Source of the DNA: Pelagivirga sediminicola
Lineage (GTDB): Bacteria; Pseudomonadota; Alphaproteobacteria; Rhodobacterales; Rhodobacteraceae
Direction of reading: 5' to 3'
DNA length: 64,000 nt
NCBI RefSeq assembly: GCF_003072125.1
Contig: NZ_QCYH01000004.1
Span: 62,001-126,000, forward strand
A program made the translations under genes and the position numbers. Below are positions 7,624 through 16,367 of the stretch, one piece after another. The notes beneath the pieces are model-generated. The model was not told the origin of the DNA. It searched no databases and saw only the letters and a program-made list of their open reading frames with translations. Each line of letters begins with the position of its first letter. The stretch's first letter is position 1.

Positions 7624-8688
7624 TCATTCGGACAATCCCGGTGGCGGTGCGGCGCCCTGCGGGTAGAGCGCCATCACCTTGAACAGCGTTCCCATTTCCG
7701 CCGGGTGGGTCAAGCGCCGATGTGCCGCGACATGGGCATCGCGCGCGGCGCCGGTCAGGGTGCGGGCCAGCTTTTGCGCGCGCGGCGTGATCCCCAGCCG
7801 CTCCAGAAACACGCCCTGGGGTGTCACGCGGCTGCGGCGTGCGGGGGCGGCGGCCAGCGCCAGCGCCTCGAAATCGACATGAGCGGTCAGATCGGCAGTG
7901 CCGGGGGCCTCATACGGATCGGCTGGCGCATGGGCGCGCAGGGCCTGAAACGTGTCGCCCAAGGCGCGCCAGTCGCCGTAATCCACGATGATCGCGGCGC
8001 CGCCGCGCGCCGCGATCTGCGCGCCGACATGCTGCGCGATCTGGGCGGACAGGGGGCTGAACTCGACGATATCGCCATCGCGCGTATCGTCCAGCCGGTG
8101 CGCCAGTTGCGGCAGCGCGACAGGCGCGCTGAGGCCGGGGGACAGCCGGCCTTCGTCGCGCCCGATCATGCGTTCGCGCCAGTGCGGGCCGCTGCGCTGG
8201 GCTTGCCGGATCGGCAGCGCGTCGAAGAATTCGTTGGCCACCAGAAAGAGCGGCAGATCGGGCAGCGCCTGCACCGTGTCGCACCAGACGGGCGCGGCGT
8301 CCTGCAGCGCCGTGGCCTGCGCCGCGCGCAAGACCGGCGATGTCTCGACCAGATGCAGCCTTGCTGCGGCGTGAAAACCGGGCACGGCGCGGGTGGCGCG
8401 CAGGATATCGGCCATCAGCGTGCCGCGACCCGGGCCCAGCTCGGCCAGTGCAAAGGGGCGGGGGGCGCCCTGATCCAGCCATGCCTGCGCAAGGGACAGG
8501 CCAAGAAGCTCTCCGAACATCTGGCTGATTTCCGGCGCGGTGGTGAAATCGCCCGCCGCGCCCAGCGGATCGCGCGTGACGTAATAGCCGTGCTTGGGGT
8601 GCATCAGGCACAGCGCCATATACTCGGCCAGCGTCATCGGCCCGGCCTCTTCGATCTGGGCCAGCAAGAGTTGCTCCAGCGGCGTCAC
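7624..8688 (-). CDS. SAM-dependent methyltransferase, MidA/NDUFAF7 family
   Basis: 354-residue DUF185 protein. Key features are the [20 protein letters not shown] opening, [18 protein letters not shown], and the SAM-binding [18 protein letters not shown]. In mitochondria the homologue NDUFAF7 methylates an arginine of complex I subunit NDUFS2; the bacterial role is assumed to be similar. The start is a GTG at 8688 that overlaps the lgt stop as GTGA, so translation is coupled. A longer reading of this frame across lgt is spurious. Confidence 0.87.
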   Translation of the reverse strand: MTPLEQLLLAQIEEAGPMTLAEYMALCLMHPKHGYYVTRDPLGAAGDFTTAPEISQMFGELLGLSLAQAWLDQGAPRPFALAELGPGRGTLMADILRATRAVPGFHAAARLHLVETSPVLRAAQATALQDAAPVWCDTVQALPDLPLFLVANEFFDALPIRQAQRSGPHWRERMIGRDEGRLSPGLSAPVALPQLAHRLDDTRDGDIVEFSPLSAQIAQHVGAQIAARGGAAIIVDYGDWRALGDTFQALRAHAPADPYEAPGTADLTAHVDFEALALAAAPARRSRVTPQGVFLERLGITPRAQKLARTLTGAARDAHVAAHRRLTHPAEMGTLFKVMALYPQGAAPPPGLSE

Positions 8689-9572
8689 GGCGCCCTTGGG
8701 CGTGTCAGCAGCAGCGCGATGCCGAACGCGATCATCGGCAGCGACAGGATCTGCCCCATCGACAGGCCAAGGCCCGCGCCGAACTGCACCGCGTGACCCA
8801 GCGGGTTGCCTTCGGAAATGAATTGCGCGTCCGCCTCGCGGGCCAGCTCGACGATGAAGCGCGCCGCGCCGTAGCCGATGAAGAACCAGCCGGTGATCCG
8901 GCCCGGCCGCTTCAGCGCGCCGCGCCGATACGCCAGCCACAGCAGCACCGCGCCCAGAACCAGCCCTTCCAGCAGCGCCTCGTATAGCTGCGAGGGATGG
9001 CGCGCGCACAGCCCGACCACGCCGGGGCAATCCTGCGCCGCCGCGCCGGGAAAGATCACGCCCCACGGCAGATCGGTGGGCCTGCCCCACAGCTCGGCAT
9101 TGATGAAATTGGCGATCCGGCCCAGCATCAGCCCGGCAGGCGCAGCCATGCAAAGCAGATCGCCGACCGACAGGATGCGCAGCTTGTGGCGCTGCGAAAA
9201 CGCGATACACGCCACCAGCACGCCCAGCATCCCGCCATGAAAGGACATGCCGCCCTGCCAGACCTGCAGGATTTCCAGCGGATTCGATTTGTAATAGCCC
9301 GGCTGATAAAACAGCACGAAGCCCAGCCGCCCGCCTAGGATGATGCCCAGGATCGCCCAGAACATCAGATCCTCGACCTGCTTGGGCGTCATGACGGGCG
9401 TCTTGGCCTGCCACAGATCGGGGCGCCGCACGGCATGCAGCACGATGCGCCAGCCCAGCAGGATCCCCGCGATATAGGCCAGCGCATACCAGCGCAGGGC
9501 AAATTCCATGCCCAAGATCGAGATCGAGAAGATCTCGGGCGAGATGTCGGGATATGGAAGGACCGCGTTCAT
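8685..9572 (-). CDS. lgt: Prolipoprotein diacylglyceryl transferase
   Basis: 295-residue inner-membrane enzyme that attaches diacylglycerol to the lipobox cysteine of prolipoproteins. About seven hydrophobic segments are present. The Lgt signature is read as [13 protein letters not shown], and the catalytic-region motif as [11 protein letters not shown]. The ATG at 9572 gives the usual length; an upstream extension of 54 codons is low-complexity and rejected. First gene of an operon with the midA-like gene and pgeF, divergent from ubiK. Confidence 0.95.
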   Translation of the reverse strand: MNAVLPYPDISPEIFSISILGMEFALRWYALAYIAGILLGWRIVLHAVRRPDLWQAKTPVMTPKQVEDLMFWAILGIILGGRLGFVLFYQPGYYKSNPLEILQVWQGGMSFHGGMLGVLVACIAFSQRHKLRILSVGDLLCMAAPAGLMLGRIANFINAELWGRPTDLPWGVIFPGAAAQDCPGVVGLCARHPSQLYEALLEGLVLGAVLLWLAYRRGALKRPGRITGWFFIGYGAARFIVELAREADAQFISEGNPLGHAVQFGAGLGLSMGQILSLPMIAFGIALLLTRPRAP

Positions 9573-9695
9573 GGCGCTGACATGGCCGCGCAACGGGGGG
9601 GAAGTCAACCGCGCGCCGCTTGCAGCGGGGCCGCGGCGGCCCCATATAGTGCAAAACCGCTCAAATGATGAAACCCCAGCGCCGGAGGCCCGACT

Positions 9696-9950
9696 ATGCA
9701 GACCCGCAACAAGGTAATGGACGATATCTCGCAACTTATGACCAACGCAATGGGCGTGGCCCAGGGCGCGCGGCAGGAGGCTGAAACGGCGATGTCGTCG
9801 ATGATCGACCGCTGGCTGGCCGACCGCGATTTCGTCACGCGCGAGGAATTCGATGCCGTGCGCGCCATGGCGCAGAAGGCCCGCGAGGAGAACGAGGCGC
9901 TGAAGGCGCGGCTCGATGCGCTGGAGGCGGGCACGCCGGACCGCCGATGA
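9696..9950 (+). CDS. ubiK: Ubiquinone biosynthesis accessory factor UbiK (BMFP domain)
   Basis: 84-residue protein with the BMFP/YqiC layout: an amphipathic N-terminal helix (residues 1-40), then [20 protein letters not shown] and a coiled coil to residue 78. UbiK trimers help lipid interaction of the ubiquinone-synthesis metabolon; older work describes the family as membrane-fusogenic. Divergent from lgt with 123 bases between starts and convergent with the next gene. Confidence 0.85.
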   Translation: MQTRNKVMDDISQLMTNAMGVAQGARQEAETAMSSMIDRWLADRDFVTREEFDAVRAMAQKAREENEALKARLDALEAGTPDRR

Positions 9951-9962
9951 CCGCGCGGCGCG

Positions 9963-10619
9963 CTATTTGCGCAGCAAGACGCCGGCCCAGACCACCCGGC
10001 CCAGCGGCGTGATCGTGTCCAGCGCCGGGCCGGTGACAAGCCGCGTCGGCTGGGCAGGATCGTTTCCCGAAATCAGCAGGGCGCCCGGGCCGGGACGATC
10101 CAGATAGCTGACCTGGACATCCGCGCCGTCCAGATAGGCCCATGTCTCATGCGTGTCCGGCCAATCGCGCGAGCACTCCAGCAGGCACAGCGCGCCGGGC
10201 CACAGGTTGTGCGGCCCGCACCGCGCCGGGGCCGTGATGCAGCGCAGATGCGGCATGCTCCAGCCTTGCGCGGCCAGCCAATCGGCCTGAAATGCGACCT
10301 CCGCCTGCGCCGGGTGCGGCGCCTTTTCATGCGGGGCGATGAAGATCGGCGCGGGATGATCGCCTTGGCCTGCGGGCGCGTGCGGGCCGAACTGGCGGGC
10401 GGCCACCGGCGCGCCTGCATCGCCGCCGCGCAGGACCAGCGTCAGGCCAAGCGCGTCAATGATCTCCGTCACCTTCGAGATCTGCATGTCGCGCCCGTCG
10501 CGCAGGCTGCGCATCGTGCTGACATCCAGCCCCAGCTTGCGCGCATATCCGCGCAGCCCGTGACGGGCGATCCCCTCATCGGCAATTTCGCGGAGTTTTT
10601 CGAGACTGAACAGGGCCAT
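9963..10619 (-). CDS. Helix-turn-helix regulator with S24-like C-terminal region
   Basis: 218-residue protein. Residues 1-60 form an HTH domain (ARKLGLDVSTMRSLRDGRDM as the helix-turn-helix, then IIDALGLTLVLRGG). The C-terminal half (about 130-218) has a beta-rich pattern like LexA/S24 dimerisation domains, with LISGNDPAQPTRLVTG and a final GRVVWAGVLLRK. I see no convincing Ser-Lys dyad, so autoproteolysis is not claimed. No clear ribosome site precedes the ATG. AT-rich DNA upstream (10640-10730) is a likely promoter area. Confidence 0.7.
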   Translation of the reverse strand: MALFSLEKLREIADEGIARHGLRGYARKLGLDVSTMRSLRDGRDMQISKVTEIIDALGLTLVLRGGDAGAPVAARQFGPHAPAGQGDHPAPIFIAPHEKAPHPAQAEVAFQADWLAAQGWSMPHLRCITAPARCGPHNLWPGALCLLECSRDWPDTHETWAYLDGADVQVSYLDRPGPGALLISGNDPAQPTRLVTGPALDTITPLGRVVWAGVLLRK

Positions 10620-10816
10620 GCGAGGGGTGTGACATGGAAAAAAATGATTGACTAGACGGTTAAAGTTTTACACGTTGTGCGAAAAATACCACGATTTCTG
10701 TTAGTTACCAGTTTAGATTGTATCTGAAATGTGGGGATACCCCATGAGATGTGTTCTCCGGTCGGCGTCCTGCCGCGCGGCCCGAACCGCGCCCCGATGC
10801 CCCCTTGCGGGGCGTG

Positions 10817-11059
10817 ATGTCTGACGCCGCGCAACTGGTGCAGGCGGCCCGCGACGGTCTGGCAAAGCTGAAAGCGCTCAAGGGTATCATTCGCGATGCG
10901 CCGGACAAGGTCCGCCGCGACGCGGCAATCATCGCCTATAGCCGCACGCTGGATGTGCTGGTCGAAAACCTTAACGCGCTTGAGGATATGGGGGTGTTGG
11001 CGGGCTGCGTGGCACGGATGCGTGCCGCAGCCAATGCGCCAGACCGTCCGCAGGGCTGA
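10817..11059 (+). CDS. Small helical protein of unknown function
   Basis: 80-residue protein starting MSDAAQLVQAARDGLAKLKA. It is predicted almost entirely helical, with alternating charged and hydrophobic residues and no membrane segment or signal. I do not recognise the family. A longer frame from 10751 would add an arginine/proline-rich leader typical of non-coding GC-rich DNA, so the ATG at 10817 is used. The ribosome site is weak. Codon use matches neighbouring genes. Confidence 0.5.
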   Translation: MSDAAQLVQAARDGLAKLKALKGIIRDAPDKVRRDAAIIAYSRTLDVLVENLNALEDMGVLAGCVARMRAAANAPDRPQG

Positions 11060-11267
11060 CCATCCCTCTCCAAGCAGGATATGGGGTGCCGCGCGATATC
11101 GTCCACAACTTATTGCGGTTATCCACAACAAATAGCTTTACAGGTGAGCGACTGTCCCGCACCATATCTGGTAAGGGCATGGGGAGCACCCCCAGCCTAT
11201 AGAGCAGGCATCCAGTGCTTGGGGCGCGAAGAATCCTCAAAACCGGATCCAACCCAGAGGTAGAGCC
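11060..11267 (+). other. Intergenic region with a perfect DnaA box
   Basis: 208 bases without a gene. It contains TTATCCACA (11119-11127), a perfect consensus DnaA box, with a related TCGTCCACA about 20 bases upstream. No cluster of boxes or AT-rich unwinding element is seen, so it is not proposed as oriC. It may titrate DnaA or regulate the downstream YbjN gene. An AGAGG ribosome site closes the region. Confidence 0.5.
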
Positions 11268-11768
11268 ATGGCATTGTCCGAGCAGTTCCTGACAGACGAT
11301 CTCCATCCCATTGATATCGTGGAAAACCTGGCCGAGCACAACGAATGGCAATTCGACCGCGTCGGCGATGACCAGATCGCCATGGCCGTTGAAGGGCAAT
11401 GGCGAACCTATGCGATCACGCTGGCATGGTCGGCCCATGACGAGACGCTGCGCATGGTCTGCACCTTCGAAATGGACCCGCCCGGCGAAAAACTGCCGGT
11501 TCTTTTCGAGGCCCTGAACGAGGTGAACGACCAGTGCTGGACCGGCGCCTTCACCTATTGGGGCGAGCAGAAGCTGATGGTCTATCGCTATGGTCTGCTG
11601 ATGTCCGGCGGGCAGGGCGCCTCGCCCGAGCAGATCGACGCGATCATCACCGCCGCCGTTCTGAACGCCGAGCGCTATTATCCCGCCTTCCAGCTGGTTC
11701 TGTGGGGCGACCGCACCCCGCGCGACGCGATGCAGGTCGCCATTGCAGAGGCTTATGGCCGCGCGTAA
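11268..11768 (+). CDS. YbjN domain-containing protein
   Basis: 166-residue protein of the YbjN family (also called bacterial sensory transduction regulator), a fold related to type III secretion chaperones. Characteristic stretches are PIDIVENLAEHNEWQFDRVG, a central FEMDPPGEKLPVLFEALNEV, and a C-terminal DAIITAAVLNAERYYPAFQL. In E. coli YbjN affects motility and stress tolerance, but no biochemical role is established. It precedes proC by 42 bases on the same strand. Confidence 0.82.
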   Translation: MALSEQFLTDDLHPIDIVENLAEHNEWQFDRVGDDQIAMAVEGQWRTYAITLAWSAHDETLRMVCTFEMDPPGEKLPVLFEALNEVNDQCWTGAFTYWGEQKLMVYRYGLLMSGGQGASPEQIDAIITAAVLNAERYYPAFQLVLWGDRTPRDAMQVAIAEAYGRA

Positions 11769-11810
11769 CCTTGCCCTTGGAACCTGAAAACAGGCAAGAG
11801 GGACTGCGTC

Positions 11811-12629
11811 ATGGATATGGATTTCGTCGCCGAAAAGGGCCTTGTGCTGCTGGGCTGCGGCAAGATGGGCAGTGCAATGTTGCAAGGCTGGCTGTCGGAC
11901 GGGCTGCCGCCCTCGTCGGTCTGGGTGATCGATCCCAACCCCTCGGACTGGCTGAAGAATACCGGCGTGCAGATCAACGCGGACAACCTGCCCGCCGCGC
12001 CGGGGATCGTGCTGATCGCGGTGAAGCCGCAGATGATGGGCGAGGCGCTGCCCTCCCTCAAGAAGATGGGCAATGGTGTGACGCTCTTCATCTCGGTCGC
12101 TGCCGGCACCCCGATTTCCGCGTTCGAGGCCGCGCTCGGCAGCGAGAGCCCGATCATCCGCGCCATGCCCAACACCCCCGCCGCCGTGGGGCGCGGGATC
12201 ACCTCGATCATCGGCAACGTGCATGCCAGCAGCGCCCAGCTGGACCTGGCGGAGGCGCTTTTGCGCGCGGTAGGCCAGGTCGTTCGGCTGGAAAGCGAGG
12301 ACCAGATGGATGCCGTCACCGGCGTTTCCGGCTCTGGCCCGGCCTATGTTTTCCACATGATCGAATGCATGGCAAAGGCGGGCGAGGCCGAGGGGCTGAG
12401 CCCGGAGCTGGCGATGCAGCTGGCGCAGGCCACCGTCGCGGGCGCCGGCGCGCTGGCCGAGGCGGCGGAGGAGACGCCGTCGGAATTGCGCGTCAACGTG
12501 ACCAGCCCCAATGGCACCACGCAGGCAGGGCTTGAGGTGCTGATGGACGAAGAAAACGGCCTGCCGGACCTGATCCGCCGCACCGTCGGCGCCGCCGCTA
12601 ATCGCTCGCGGGAGCTGCGCAATGGCTGA
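11811..12629 (+). CDS. proC: Pyrroline-5-carboxylate reductase
   Basis: 272-residue NAD(P)H-dependent enzyme for the last step of proline synthesis. The N-terminal Rossmann motif is VLLGCGKMGSAMLQGW, and the signature VRAMPNTPAAVGRGITSI and the C-terminal TSPNGTTQAGLEVL are all present. A CAAGAGGG ribosome site precedes the ATG. The start of the next gene overlaps its last codons by 8 bases. Confidence 0.95.
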   Translation: MDMDFVAEKGLVLLGCGKMGSAMLQGWLSDGLPPSSVWVIDPNPSDWLKNTGVQINADNLPAAPGIVLIAVKPQMMGEALPSLKKMGNGVTLFISVAAGTPISAFEAALGSESPIIRAMPNTPAAVGRGITSIIGNVHASSAQLDLAEALLRAVGQVVRLESEDQMDAVTGVSGSGPAYVFHMIECMAKAGEAEGLSPELAMQLAQATVAGAGALAEAAEETPSELRVNVTSPNGTTQAGLEVLMDEENGLPDLIRRTVGAAANRSRELRNG

Positions 12630-12960
12630 GATCGCCTTTGATGATTTCATGGCCGTCGATATCCGCGTCGGCCGCGTCACGCGGGCCGAGCCATTCCCCG
12701 AGGCGCGCAAACCCGCGATCAAGATGTGGATCGATTTCGGCCCGGATATCGGCGAGCGCAAGACATCCGCGCAGATCACGGCGCATTACACGCCCGAAAC
12801 ACTGACGGGGCGCATGGTGATGGGTGTCGTCAACTTTCCGCCCCGCCAGATCGGCCCCTTCATGTCCGAGGTTCTGGTGCTGGGCGTCGCGGACGCGGAC
12901 GGCGAGATCGTGCTGCTGGCCCCCGACAGCGACGTGCCTATCGGCGGGCGGATGCATTGA
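12622..12960 (+). CDS. csaA: tRNA-binding protein (CsaA-like)
   Basis: 112-residue OB-fold protein of the EMAP-II/CsaA tRNA-binding family. DFMAVDIRVGRVTRAEPFPEARKP is the typical opening, and VNFPPRQIGPFMSEVLVLGV holds the conserved core. CsaA was described as a secretion-related chaperone in Bacillus, and the domain binds tRNA in synthetases. It overlaps proC by 8 bases and the next gene by 4 bases, so it is inside a compact operon. Confidence 0.88.
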   Translation: MAEIAFDDFMAVDIRVGRVTRAEPFPEARKPAIKMWIDFGPDIGERKTSAQITAHYTPETLTGRMVMGVVNFPPRQIGPFMSEVLVLGVADADGEIVLLAPDSDVPIGGRMH

Positions 12961-13910
12961 GCCGCGTCCTTCTGACCCGCCCGTTGCCCGATTGCGTGAC
13001 CGCCGCCGCCGCGGCCGCCTTCGACGTGGAGCAGCGAGACAGCACGCAGCCGATGAAACCGGCAGAGATGCGCGCGGCACTGGCGCTTTATGACGGCGTG
13101 CTGGCGACGTTGGGCGACAGGTTCGACGCCGACATCCTTGGCGGCGGGACGCATCGTTGCAAGATTCTGGCCAATTTCGGCGTCGGGTATGACCATATCG
13201 ATACCGCTGCCGCCGCGGCCTGCGGCATCACCGTCACCAACACGCCCGGCGCGGTGACGGACGCCACCGCCGATATCGCCCTGACGCTCATCCTGATGAG
13301 CGCGCGCCGCGCGGGCGCGGGCGAGCGCCTGGTGCGCTCGGGGCAGTGGCAGGGCTGGCATCCGACACAGATGCTGGGCCTGCATCTGGGCGGCCGGACG
13401 GTGGGGATCGTCGGCATGGGCCGGATCGGGCAGGCGATCGCGCGGCGCTGCCTGCACGGGCTGGGCATGAAGGTGATCTACCACAGCCGCACGCCCAAGG
13501 ATCTGGACTTTGCCGCCACACGGACCGGCACCCTTGCCGCGCTGGCCGCGCGCGCCGATGTCATCGTCGCGGCCGTGCCGGGCGGGGCCGAGACGCGTCA
13601 CCTGATCTGCGCCGATGTCCTCGCAGCGATGCAGCCCCATGCGCATTTCATCAACATCTCGCGCGGGGATGTGGTGGACGAGACGGCCCTGATCGCCGCG
13701 TTGCAATCGGGGCAGATCGCGGGCGCGGGCCTTGACGTCTACGAGCACGAGCCACAGGTTCCCGCCGCGCTGATGGCGCTGGAAAATGCCGTCCTGCTGC
13801 CGCATCTGGGCACCGCCGCGCAGGATGTGCGCGAGGCGATGGGGATGCTGGCCGTGGACAATCTCAGGGCGTTCTTCGCGGGCGACGTGCCGCCCAACGT
13901 GGTGGGCTAG
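12957..13910 (+). CDS. D-2-hydroxyacid dehydrogenase (glyoxylate/hydroxypyruvate reductase type)
   Basis: 317-residue NAD(P)H enzyme. Features: ANFGVGYDHIDTAAAAACGI, the Rossmann motif GIVGMGRIGQAIARRC, the catalytic Arg in NISRGDVVDE, and the His in LLPHLGTA with a Glu between. It probably reduces glyoxylate or hydroxypyruvate; exact substrate unknown. The frame only makes sense from a TTG at 12957, which overlaps the csaA stop as TTGA. The next gene begins on the base after the stop. Confidence 0.85.
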   Translation: MSRVLLTRPLPDCVTAAAAAAFDVEQRDSTQPMKPAEMRAALALYDGVLATLGDRFDADILGGGTHRCKILANFGVGYDHIDTAAAAACGITVTNTPGAVTDATADIALTLILMSARRAGAGERLVRSGQWQGWHPTQMLGLHLGGRTVGIVGMGRIGQAIARRCLHGLGMKVIYHSRTPKDLDFAATRTGTLAALAARADVIVAAVPGGAETRHLICADVLAAMQPHAHFINISRGDVVDETALIAALQSGQIAGAGLDVYEHEPQVPAALMALENAVLLPHLGTAAQDVREAMGMLAVDNLRAFFAGDVPPNVVG

Positions 13911-15044
13911 ATGGGCGCCGCCGCGATCACCGGCAGCGGTGTGCATACGCCGCCCGATCTCATCACCAATGACGAGCTGGTGCGCGCCTTCAACGCCTAT
14001 GCGGACCTGTTCAACGCCCGCAATGCCGAAGCCATCGAGGCGGGCACGCTGCGGCGCAAGGGCCATTCCAGCAGCGATTTCATCGTCACCGCATCGGGCA
14101 TCCATCAGCGCCACGTGGTCACGCGGGACGGCATACTGGACCCCGAGATCATGCATCCCGTCCTGCCGCCGCGCGATCCCGCGCAGCCCAGCCTGATGGC
14201 GGAAATGGCGCTCAAGGCGTGCGCCGAGGCGCTGGCGCAGGCCGGGCGCGAGGGGCACGAGGTGGATCTGGTGATTTGTGCGGCCTCGAATCACGAGCGC
14301 GCCTATCCGGCGATTGCCGTGGAAATCCAGCAGCTTATCGGCGCGGGCGGCTTTGCCTTCGACATGAACGTGGCCTGTTCCTCGGCCACCTTCGCGATAC
14401 AGGCGGCGGCGGACATGATCCGCGCAGGCACGGCCCGCTGCGCCGTTCTGGTCAATCCCGAGATTTGCAGCGCCCATACCGAATGGCGCGACCGGGACTG
14501 TCATTTCATTTTCGGCGATGTCTGCACCGCCACGGTGATCGAGCCGGTTCAGGCGGCCAAGGGGGGCGCATTCCGCATCCTGTCGACCCGCTGCAATACG
14601 CAGTTTTCCAACAATATCCGGAACGAGAACGGCTATCTGCGCCGCGCGCACGGCCGGATGGAGGACCGGCGCGACATGCAGTTCATGCAGGAGGGGCGGC
14701 GCGTGTTCAAGGAAGTGCTGCCGATGGTGTCGCAGCATATCGCGGATCATCTCGCCGCGGGCGGCATCGCGCCGGGCGATCTGAAACGCCTCTGGCTGCA
14801 TCAGGCCAACAAGTCCATGAACGATTTCATCGGGCGCAAGGTGATGGGGCGCGTGCCGTCCCCGGACGAGCAGCCCAACGTGCTGAGCGACTATGCCAAC
14901 ACGTCCTCGGCCGGGTCGATCATCGCCTTCGCGCATCACAGCGCCGATATGGCGCCGGGCGACAGGGGGCTGATATGCTCCTTCGGAGCGGGTTATTCGG
15001 TGGGATCTGTCCTGCTGGAGCGTGAACGGTCAAGGTCCGGCTGA
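13911..15044 (+). CDS. 3-oxoacyl-ACP synthase III, FabH-like (beta-ketodecanoyl type)
   Basis: 377-residue thiolase-fold condensing enzyme. The catalytic triad reads C156 in NVACSSATF, H297 in WLHQANKSMND and N330 in YANTSSAGS. It is longer than housekeeping FabH (about 320), with the extra N-terminal RNAEAIEAGTLRRKGHSSSDF segment. It closely resembles the Pseudomonas PA3286-type enzyme, which condenses octanoyl-CoA with malonyl-ACP and shunts beta-oxidation products into synthesis. Directly follows the hydroxyacid dehydrogenase. Its last 52 bases overlap the convergent small membrane gene. Confidence 0.85.
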   Translation: MGAAAITGSGVHTPPDLITNDELVRAFNAYADLFNARNAEAIEAGTLRRKGHSSSDFIVTASGIHQRHVVTRDGILDPEIMHPVLPPRDPAQPSLMAEMALKACAEALAQAGREGHEVDLVICAASNHERAYPAIAVEIQQLIGAGGFAFDMNVACSSATFAIQAAADMIRAGTARCAVLVNPEICSAHTEWRDRDCHFIFGDVCTATVIEPVQAAKGGAFRILSTRCNTQFSNNIRNENGYLRRAHGRMEDRRDMQFMQEGRRVFKEVLPMVSQHIADHLAAGGIAPGDLKRLWLHQANKSMNDFIGRKVMGRVPSPDEQPNVLSDYANTSSAGSIIAFAHHSADMAPGDRGLICSFGAGYSVGSVLLERERSRSG

Positions 15045-15256
15045 GGCGCGTCGCGGCGGGCATCCCATGCAGGGTCTTCCTTCTTGATCCGCTTCGCGAT
15101 CAGCTTGCCGCTGGGAATGGCGATGGCAAGGCCGACGACCACGCAAAGTGCGATTGCCCACACCGAATAATAACCCAAGGAAAACGCCGCGACGACGAGT
15201 GCGCCCGCGATGCCGCTGGCGCTGAGCACGATCATGTAAATGGACAGGCGGTTCAT
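14993..15256 (-). CDS. Small two-helix membrane protein
   Basis: 87-residue protein with two hydrophobic segments (about residues 5-28 and 32-50) and a highly charged tail starting KRIKKEDPAWDARRD. The layout resembles small DUF4229-type membrane proteins, but I do not assign a family. AAGGA precedes the ATG at 15256 at normal spacing. The 3' end overlaps the convergent KAS III gene by 52 bases, an unusually long antisense overlap. Function unknown. Confidence 0.65.
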   Translation of the reverse strand: MNRLSIYMIVLSASGIAGALVVAAFSLGYYSVWAIALCVVVGLAIAIPSGKLIAKRIKKEDPAWDARRDAPQPDLDRSRSSRTDPTE

Positions 15257-15290
15257 GAAATGTCCTTTCGCGATGCACAATGTCGAAACG

Positions 15291-16283
15291 TCAACGCGCA
15301 GGGGGTGCGCCGGTTCCGTTCGCGCCAACGCGGCTGGCCACCGCCCCCTCGCTGCGCAGGCGGGTCGGCGCCGCGCCGTAGCGCAGGCGCATCGCGCGGG
15401 CCAGCGCGGCGGGCGATTCATAGCCGCAGCGCACGGCAATCTCGGCTATGCCGAGGCTTGTGCTGTCCAGCAGCTTGCGTGCCTCCGACAGGCGCAGATG
15501 GCGATAGACCGTGCCGGGCGGCGCGCCCAGGTCGCGGCGGAAATGCCGGTCCAGCGTCCGGGGCTGGCAACCCAGCCGCCGCGCGATTGCGCCCAGCGGC
15601 AGGGGCCGTTCGACATGCGCGCGCATCTGCTCCAGCGCGCGGCGCACCAGCAGGTCCGATTGCGGCGCCGTCGCCGGGGTGTCGCTGCCATGCATGAACT
15701 GATCCTCGACATCCAGCCGCGCGGCCATGCCCGCGTGCTGCGCGATCAGGTCCATCATCAGATCGATCGCGCTCATCGCGCCGGCGCAGGTGATGACGGG
15801 CCCATCGCGCGTCACGCGCGACCGCTCGACATCGACGTCCAGGAACCTTTCGGCAAAGGCATCCTGCAGATCCCAATGCAGCGTCGCGCGTCGCCCCCCC
15901 AAGAGGCCCGCAGAGGCCAGCAGCCACGGCCCGGTGTCCATCCCGACCAGAACGCGCGCCTTTTTCGCCGCGCTTCGCAAGGTCTGGCGCGTGCGGGATG
16001 TGTCATGGGCGACATGGCCGTAACTGGCCAGAACGAAAAGATAATCACAGCGCTCCATCGCTGCCGCCGGGCCGTGCGGCAGCACCTGCATCCCGCTGGA
16101 GCTGTCGGCGGCATCGCCTGTCATGGTGAGGATTTGCCAGTCGAAAACGCTGGCCCGGCTGACGGCGTTGGCCGCGCGCAATGGCTCCAGACAGTTGGCA
16201 AGGCACAGGTTGGAAAACCTGTCAAAGAGAAGAAAGGCGATGCGCGTCGGCGGCGCGCCGGGTTTTGTCCATTTCTGCATCAT
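15291..16283 (-). CDS. GlxA-type AraC family regulator, probably carnitine-responsive
   Basis: 330-residue protein with an N-terminal DJ-1/PfpI-like domain (residues 10-180, IAFLLFDRFSNLCLANCLEP) and a C-terminal AraC HTH pair (LGAIARRLGCQPRTLDRHFR and LGIAEIAVRCGYESPAALAR). This architecture is that of CdhR, the Pseudomonas carnitine regulator. It is divergent from the carnitine cluster with only 84 bases between, so it very likely controls it. Start at 16283 or the adjacent ATG at 16280. Confidence 0.85.
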   Translation of the reverse strand: MMQKWTKPGAPPTRIAFLLFDRFSNLCLANCLEPLRAANAVSRASVFDWQILTMTGDAADSSSGMQVLPHGPAAAMERCDYLFVLASYGHVAHDTSRTRQTLRSAAKKARVLVGMDTGPWLLASAGLLGGRRATLHWDLQDAFAERFLDVDVERSRVTRDGPVITCAGAMSAIDLMMDLIAQHAGMAARLDVEDQFMHGSDTPATAPQSDLLVRRALEQMRAHVERPLPLGAIARRLGCQPRTLDRHFRRDLGAPPGTVYRHLRLSEARKLLDSTSLGIAEIAVRCGYESPAALARAMRLRYGAAPTRLRSEGAVASRVGANGTGAPPAR

Positions 16284-16367
16284 TCCTGTCTGATACTGCA
16301 CAATCCGTCCGCAGGCCAGCGTTACCATGCGGGCAACTCAATCCGGACATTCCCGAAAGGACGCCCC
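16284..16367. promoter_or_regulatory. Divergent promoter region of the carnitine cluster
   Basis: The 84 bases between the GlxA-type regulator and the first catabolic gene must hold both promoters and the regulator site. CAATCCG occurs twice as a direct repeat (16301 and 16339), 38 bases apart. AraC/CdhR-type proteins bind spaced direct repeats, so these are candidate half-sites; this is inference from a short motif. Confidence 0.4.

Noticed and set aside
7624..9654. Single long protein spanning lgt and the methyltransferase
   Set aside because: The N-terminal 320 codons are out-of-frame lgt; the true methyltransferase starts at a GTG overlapping the lgt stop.
11060..11267. Possible replication origin
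   Set aside because: Only one perfect DnaA box, no box cluster, no AT-rich unwinding element, and no origin-linked genes such as dnaA, dnaN or parAB nearby.
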